From an uncultured Ruminococcus sp. (GTDB lineage Bacteria; Bacillota; Clostridia; Oscillospirales; Ruminococcaceae), in assembly GCA_900545125.1 (NCBI GenBank), contig UQXS01000024.1:1-17461 (forward strand): 17,461 nt of DNA, in the 5' to 3' direction. Under the pieces are notes generated by a model. The model was not told the DNA's origin. It searched no databases and saw nothing but the letters and a program-made list of their open reading frames with translations. The position numbers were made by a program, and so were the translations under genes. Each line of letters opens with the position of its first letter. Within the stretch, counting starts at the first letter, position 1. Positions 13,833 to 17,461 of this stretch are shown one piece after another.

Positions 13833-13891
13833 TCCCTCAATATATGATTTTTATGCGATTGCAACGATTTCAAAACTTTAAGATTACATAT

Positions 13892-15748
13892 TTATATCGG
13901 TTCGTTACCAGCCATTTTTCTAAGGCTGTTTAATCTTTGTTTTTGTTTTGCATTCAGACTGAATTTTGACAGATATTTGCTGATACATTCCACTTTGACA
14001 GCGTGTACAAGAGTATGTATATCTTTATGAACGATAACTAAATTCTGATAATTATCCTTACCGCCCAGTTTTCGTGGAAGTTTGTGATGGCAGTGAATAT
14101 CATCAATATCAAGTATAGTACCTAAAATTGCACATTTTCCATACTGTGAGGCATAAAGAGAAATACGATTATCTGTGTACTCTATACTGTCCGTATTTTT
14201 GTAATTTGATAGCATTTGTTTCATAACTGTAAGCACATAGTTGTCAAAGCGTAAGTTTTTATGGAGTTCCTCACGCCCGATTTTAGTGTATTTACAAATG
14301 CTTTTCTTTTTGTACATCGGGAATTTTGTTTGCACATACCCAATAGGAACAAGTGGTCTGCCGTCTATAAATCGAAGTTGTCTGCTTGTCCCATACCTTT
14401 CTTTTATGTGAGGATTGTTTATTGTACCTTTTTTCTTCATCCGATGTTTCAGTCCGCTTTGCATTGCGACAGCTATTTTCCTTTGAATATTGGCACAGTC
14501 AATTGTTATGTGTGTGGCAGATCTGTAGTAATTCTGAATACCCTCAACCATTTGGTTATATCTTTCGATTTCATAAACCGATTGATTTTTATCTTTAGGT
14601 CTTTGGATTTTCTCAATTTGTTTCTTTAGTTTTTCTTCTGTATTTTTGACAGCTTTATCTGTCATGTGTGATTTAACAGCGTATTTACCGCCTTTTTTGA
14701 CTGCTTTCATCTTAAATCCTAAAAATTCAGAGTAGTGTTTTCTGAGATTTACAACTTTGGATTTTTCTTCGCTTATATCAAGTTTCAGTCGTTCCTTAAG
14801 CCATTTTCTGACTGCGATAAATATTTTTTCGGCATCGCTTTTCTTGCGGCAGAAGATTTTAAAATCATCTGCATACCTTACGATATACATTTCCTTAAGA
14901 TTTGTACCTCTCAGGGCAGCAAAAACACTGCTTTTACTTACAGACCCATTTTTATTCACACTGCATTTGTATTCTCTTTCTGTAGGAATACTTTCCCATT
15001 GTGACGTAATCCACCAGTCAAGTTCGTTTAAAACGATGTTTGACAGTAACGGCGATAAAATGCCTCCCTGCGGTGTTCCTCTTGTAGGATAAGTTTTTGT
15101 GCCATCAGGCATAATAATAGGTGCTTTCAGCATTTGCTTAATTATACAAATCAGCTTTTTATCCTGTATACCCATTGCCCATATCTGACGTATCAGTTTT
15201 GAATGATTCACATTGTCGAAAAATCCCTTGATGTCTATATCCACAACAAAGTGCAGATTTTGCTTTTGTATCATTCTGTAGCATTGTGCAAGTGCATTTT
15301 CGGTACTTCTGTTTGGTCTGAAACCGTTGTTGCGTTCGTGGAACTTAGCCTCGCAAATCGGCTCTAAAACCTGTAATATACATTGCTGTACAATCCGGTC
15401 TGTCATTGTCGGTATTCCAAGAGGTCTTGTTCCACCGCCTTGCTTTTCAATTTCAACACGTCTTACAGGTTTGGGGCTGTAAAATTGTAATTTACTCTGA
15501 ATTATTTTTACATATTTTTCAACAGAAATCTTCTCAGTGTCTTTTATTGTGATACCGTCCGTTCCTGCTGTAAAACTGCCTTTATTCCGCTTGATGTTTC
15601 TGTACGCAAGTCGTATATTTTCCTCACTTGAAATCAGTTCTGTGAGGTTTTTGAAAATATCACCCTGCTTGCTTTTTTCGTACAGATTATCGAAGCATTT
15701 TTGTAAATTGTAATATTCAAGATAGCGTAATCTTTTCTGTTTTGTCAT
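13892..15748 (-). CDS. ltrA: Group II intron-encoded protein: reverse transcriptase, maturase, HNH endonuclease
   Basis: The 618-residue protein starts at ATG 15748, 8 bases after AAAGGAG; a GTG nine bases earlier abuts that site. The RT domain covers about residues 40-380 with GGGTRPLGIPTMTDRIVQQ, the catalytic D170 in VVDIDIKGFFDNVNH, TPQGGILSPLLSNIVLNELD and the YADD box (D294, D295). A maturase (domain X) region follows around 390-500 (YNQMVEGIQNYY). The C-terminal HNH endonuclease contains IDDIHCHHKLPRKLGGKDN (H552-H555) and NLVIVHKDIHTLVH. All domains and catalytic residues are present, so splicing and retrohoming could both be supported. It is translated from the unspliced transcript and lies in intron domain IV. 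Confidence 0.97.
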   Translation of the reverse strand: MTKQKRLRYLEYYNLQKCFDNLYEKSKQGDIFKNLTELISSEENIRLAYRNIKRNKGSFTAGTDGITIKDTEKISVEKYVKIIQSKLQFYSPKPVRRVEIEKQGGGTRPLGIPTMTDRIVQQCILQVLEPICEAKFHERNNGFRPNRSTENALAQCYRMIQKQNLHFVVDIDIKGFFDNVNHSKLIRQIWAMGIQDKKLICIIKQMLKAPIIMPDGTKTYPTRGTPQGGILSPLLSNIVLNELDWWITSQWESIPTEREYKCSVNKNGSVSKSSVFAALRGTNLKEMYIVRYADDFKIFCRKKSDAEKIFIAVRKWLKERLKLDISEEKSKVVNLRKHYSEFLGFKMKAVKKGGKYAVKSHMTDKAVKNTEEKLKKQIEKIQRPKDKNQSVYEIERYNQMVEGIQNYYRSATHITIDCANIQRKIAVAMQSGLKHRMKKKGTINNPHIKERYGTSRQLRFIDGRPLVPIGYVQTKFPMYKKKSICKYTKIGREELHKNLRFDNYVLTVMKQMLSNYKNTDSIEYTDNRISLYASQYGKCAILGTILDIDDIHCHHKLPRKLGGKDNYQNLVIVHKDIHTLVHAVKVECISKYLSKFSLNAKQKQRLNSLRKMAGNEPI

Positions 15749-16476
15749 AGGCAACACTCCTTTCGGACTGTTTTTCTCGGATTTCCTCCTAAATCATACT
15801 CGAAGCTATGAAATTAATTGCCTATCACTTTTTAATCATATATTGACTTGTGGCTGTTTCTCCACTCTCATTACAAGAGTTTCATCGATAATGCCACTAC
15901 TCTCCGTTGGATAAATTCAGATTATACATTTCTGCTTTCTCTGAAAACATTCCCTTGTAGTAGGTTTGAATAAATGTTCCAACATTTCTGCGTTCCGATA
16001 ATCCTATCTCTGCATACATTTTTAGGTGCTTGCTCTGAGCCTGTCAGCTTGATAATGCCTGTAACATTATATGGAATTTCATAGTCACGATTTTTACTTT
16101 ACCACACTGACTGCCATTTTCTCAGACAAAGATACATTTCTGTACCTCAAAAGTATAGACCCTTACTTTCGCAAGTTCGTCAGATATTTCTATCATTCTC
16201 ACCATATCTGTTTTATAGACCCCCGACCTATGGGATACACTATCCGCCTCCGGGCAGCTTTCGTTCTGTTTGCACAAGTTACGGTATCTCTCAGTCGACT
16301 TTACCGAGCTTTTAACATTCATATTATACTACAAATACAAACGCTAATCGGAGTATCAGGGAAAGCGTTTCAGGACGTTACTCCTTCATTCCACTTTTCA
16401 GATTATCAGTTCTCCTAACAAGAACTCTGCGTTCTTTTATTAGTGCCTAATCTTTTCAATTAGGAACGCATCGCAC
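15749..16476 (-). ncRNA. Group II intron RNA domains I-III and 5' part of IV
   Basis: This stretch has no credible protein gene on either strand. It starts with GTGCG and should fold into domains I-III, which bind the exons and support catalysis. Candidate EBS1 is CGTGACT (16083-16089) against exon 1 GGTCATG. A weaker EBS2 candidate is CTTTT (16149-16153) against AAAAG directly upstream of IBS1. The full secondary structure was not folded. Confidence 0.75.
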
Positions 16477-16750
16477 CATGACCTTTTTCTAAAAGGTGCG
16501 CAATCTGATATCTGTTCTTGGAATGGACTACCATTTCCAAAGAGTGGCTATTCTCCGTGACTTTTTTAGTCGCCCAGCTTTTTGCATATGCTCCTGTATC
16601 TTTCGGAGCATTTTCAGAAATCTCTTTCTTGACAGAATTGGCAGTCTTGCGGACTGCTTTTTTCATAGCATCATCGGCAAGCTCGGAATATTCACGCAGA
16701 CCATCCATGACAAGGTCTGCTAAATCGTCAACAGAAGCCATCACAATCAC
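16477..16750 (-). CDS. HK97-gp10-like head-tail protein, exon 1
   Basis: The gene starts with GTG 16750 (MIVMASVDDLADLVMDGL), 4 bases after AGGAAA; an ATG at 16741 would lie 13 bases away and is less likely. Exon 1 encodes 91 codons plus one base, with NAPKDTGAYAKSWATKK and YQIAHLLEKGH as gp10-family motifs. With exon 2 the protein has 125 residues, a normal length. The gp10 family acts in head-tail joining or tail completion. Without splicing, translation runs into the intron and stops at 16460 after KGHGAMRS, giving a 96-residue truncated protein lacking the conserved KRGGGRV block. It overlaps the upstream adaptor gene by 23 bases. Confidence 0.9.
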
Positions 16751-17081
16751 CGGCTTTCCTTGTTCCGGCAGTAATCTTCATATAGTCGAGTGATTTATAA
16801 TTCGGCAAAATACTGTCGATATTGTAGGTCAGCCCTCGGAATGAGATCTTATGCGTAGTCAGATTTACACGCATGGTATCGGGAGTCTGCCTGACCGTAA
16901 ATTCCAGCGACAGCACTTCCTCTGTCACGCCAGCCTCAGTTGTCTCCTTAGAACTTTTCACAGAAACGGCAGCCCAGCAGGAAAACACTTCGTCCCACTG
17001 AGCCTTGTGATTGCCGATGCTGTCAATTTTGGTGCGATGCTCCAGAAAGGCGATCCGCTGATTTAATCTCCCGATTTCCAT
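16728..17081 (-). CDS. Head-tail adaptor / head closure protein (SPP1 gp16 type)
   Basis: This 117-residue protein begins MEIGRLNQRIAFLEHRTKID, the characteristic N-terminus of the phage head-tail joining family, followed by WDEVFSCWAAVSVKSSKE. The family closes the head connector after DNA packaging. The start is ATG 17081, in a TGATG overlap with the upstream gene, with GAAGGTG upstream; the GTG one codon earlier is less favourable. The C-terminus ends with a Cys/Gly-rich tail. Its order, connector then adaptor then gp10, is the standard head-tail interface arrangement. Confidence 0.88.
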   Translation of the reverse strand: MEIGRLNQRIAFLEHRTKIDSIGNHKAQWDEVFSCWAAVSVKSSKETTEAGVTEEVLSLEFTVRQTPDTMRVNLTTHKISFRGLTYNIDSILPNYKSLDYMKITAGTRKAGDCDGFC

Positions 17082-17359
17082 CACACAACACCTTCTCTCT
17101 GTGCGAAAAGCAGTGACCGGAGTGTAAGTGTTAATGCGTGATAATCCGCTGTATTGCGGTTCTCATAAAGATAAGAAACCGTGTACAGCATTGCCTGCCG
17201 GGAAGTTTCCTCATTCTCAGCTAACTGCTTTTCATCCATTCTGCCAACATCCATTACAAGCCGCTGTGCGGTATCGATCAGAGTGAGGATGAGCTTGTCA
17301 TCCTCACAGTGGTCAATACGGAGATAATTTTTTGTTTCGGGCAGTGAAATTAAATTCAT
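17081..17359 (-). CDS. Head-tail connector protein (gp6/gp15-like, QLRG family)
   Basis: The 92-residue product starts at ATG 17359 (MNLISLPETKNYLRIDHCED), with GGAGG 6 bases upstream; a longer frame to 17392 overlaps the upstream gene and lacks a ribosome site. The N-terminal 'LRIDHCEDDKLILTLIDTAQ' pattern and a helical remainder are typical of the HK97 gp6-like connector family, which forms a ring below the portal. The stop overlaps the adaptor start. Confidence 0.87.
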   Translation of the reverse strand: MNLISLPETKNYLRIDHCEDDKLILTLIDTAQRLVMDVGRMDEKQLAENEETSRQAMLYTVSYLYENRNTADYHALTLTLRSLLFAQREGVV

Positions 17360-17372
17360 GACTGACCTCCGA

Positions 17373-17461
17373 TTAGCCCGTAGTTGTACCACCAGTTGTT
17401 GCCTTATTTCCTGCCATTTTCAGCACCTTCACAGATTCCGGCAGAATCAGTCTGCCGTCTA
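17373..17461 (-). CDS. C-terminal end of a head protein, probably the major capsid protein (partial)
   Basis: Only the last 28-29 codons are inside the window, reading DGRLILPESVKVLKMAGNKA and a Thr/Gly-rich tail before TAA at 17373. In HK97-like phages the major capsid gene commonly lies just upstream of the head-tail connector, and its C-terminus often ends in such a strand. The identity is inferred mostly from position. Confidence 0.5.
   Translation of the reverse strand, partial: DGRLILPESVKVLKMAGNKATTGGTTTG

Larger units (their letters stand above)
13750..16476 (-). mobile_element. Group II intron, complete, 2727 bases, within the gp10-like gene
   Basis: The 5' end is GTGCG (from 16476), matching GUGYG, and the 3' end is CTATCGTTAT (to 13750), ending in AY. 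Domain V (13799-13832) is a 34-base hairpin with a CGC catalytic triad and a GAAA tetraloop. Domain VI (13754-13794) pairs CGGGGG with CCTATCG, leaving one unpaired A at 13757, seven bases before the 3' end, as the expected branch point. Domain IV carries the intact RT-maturase gene. Excision restores the gp10 frame exactly. A candidate EBS1 (CGTGACT, 16083-16089) can pair with the exon end GGTCATG using two G-U pairs. All parts seem intact, so it is probably active in splicing and mobility. Confidence 0.95.

Noticed and set aside
16071..16418. Plus-strand open frame of 115 codons in the intron
   Set aside because: It lies opposite the group II domain I RNA, with no recognisable protein features.

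Overview
This window is a 17.5 kb piece of a temperate tailed phage (prophage) of siphovirus type with an HK97-like head. The host is probably a low- to mid-GC Gram-positive bacterium of the Clostridia, and an Oscillospiraceae/Ruminococcus-like host would fit. The evidence is AGGAGG-type ribosome binding sites, the Dit, Gp37-like and BspA-LRR tail proteins, a Firmicutes-type ArsR and a Phd/PIN toxin-antitoxin pair. The species assignment is inference from protein style only.

The late structural operon runs on the minus strand and is read from right to left. Its order is: end of a head (probably major capsid) gene, head-tail connector, head-tail adaptor, HK97-gp10-like protein, tail-terminator-like protein, major tail protein, tail chaperone with a -1 frameshift extension, tape measure, Dit, Gp37-like tail protein, LRR tail protein, collagen-like baseplate/fibre protein, and the start of a holin. 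Most genes overlap by 1-4 bases or are a few bases apart, as expected for one transcript.

Four insertions interrupt this otherwise standard order. (1) A complete group II intron (13750-16476) with an intact RT-maturase-HNH protein splits the gp10-like gene inside its most conserved motif. Removing it in silico restores a GHAKRGGGRV reading frame exactly. (2) A homing-type HNH endonuclease gene sits just upstream of the tape measure. It is dead by one in-frame stop and one frameshift, and is bracketed by near-identical 19-bp ribosome-binding segments. (3) A plus-strand Phd-type antitoxin / PIN toxin pair has its own consensus promoter, palindromic operator and terminator. (4) A plus-strand 'moron' between tape measure and Dit carries an ArsR repressor and a fused DUF5714-ArsC protein, with a consensus promoter overlapped by an inverted repeat.

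The two plus-strand cassettes have lysogen-type expression signals and lie antisense to the late transcript. They are therefore likely to serve the lysogen, through plasmid-style maintenance or abortive defence and through arsenic response, while the minus-strand genes act in virion assembly. Phage assembly appears to depend on group II splicing for gp10 and on programmed frameshifting for the long chaperone. I saw no tRNA, rRNA, CRISPR array or att site. The only stretch over 300 bases without a protein gene is 15749-16476, which is the RNA part of the intron.
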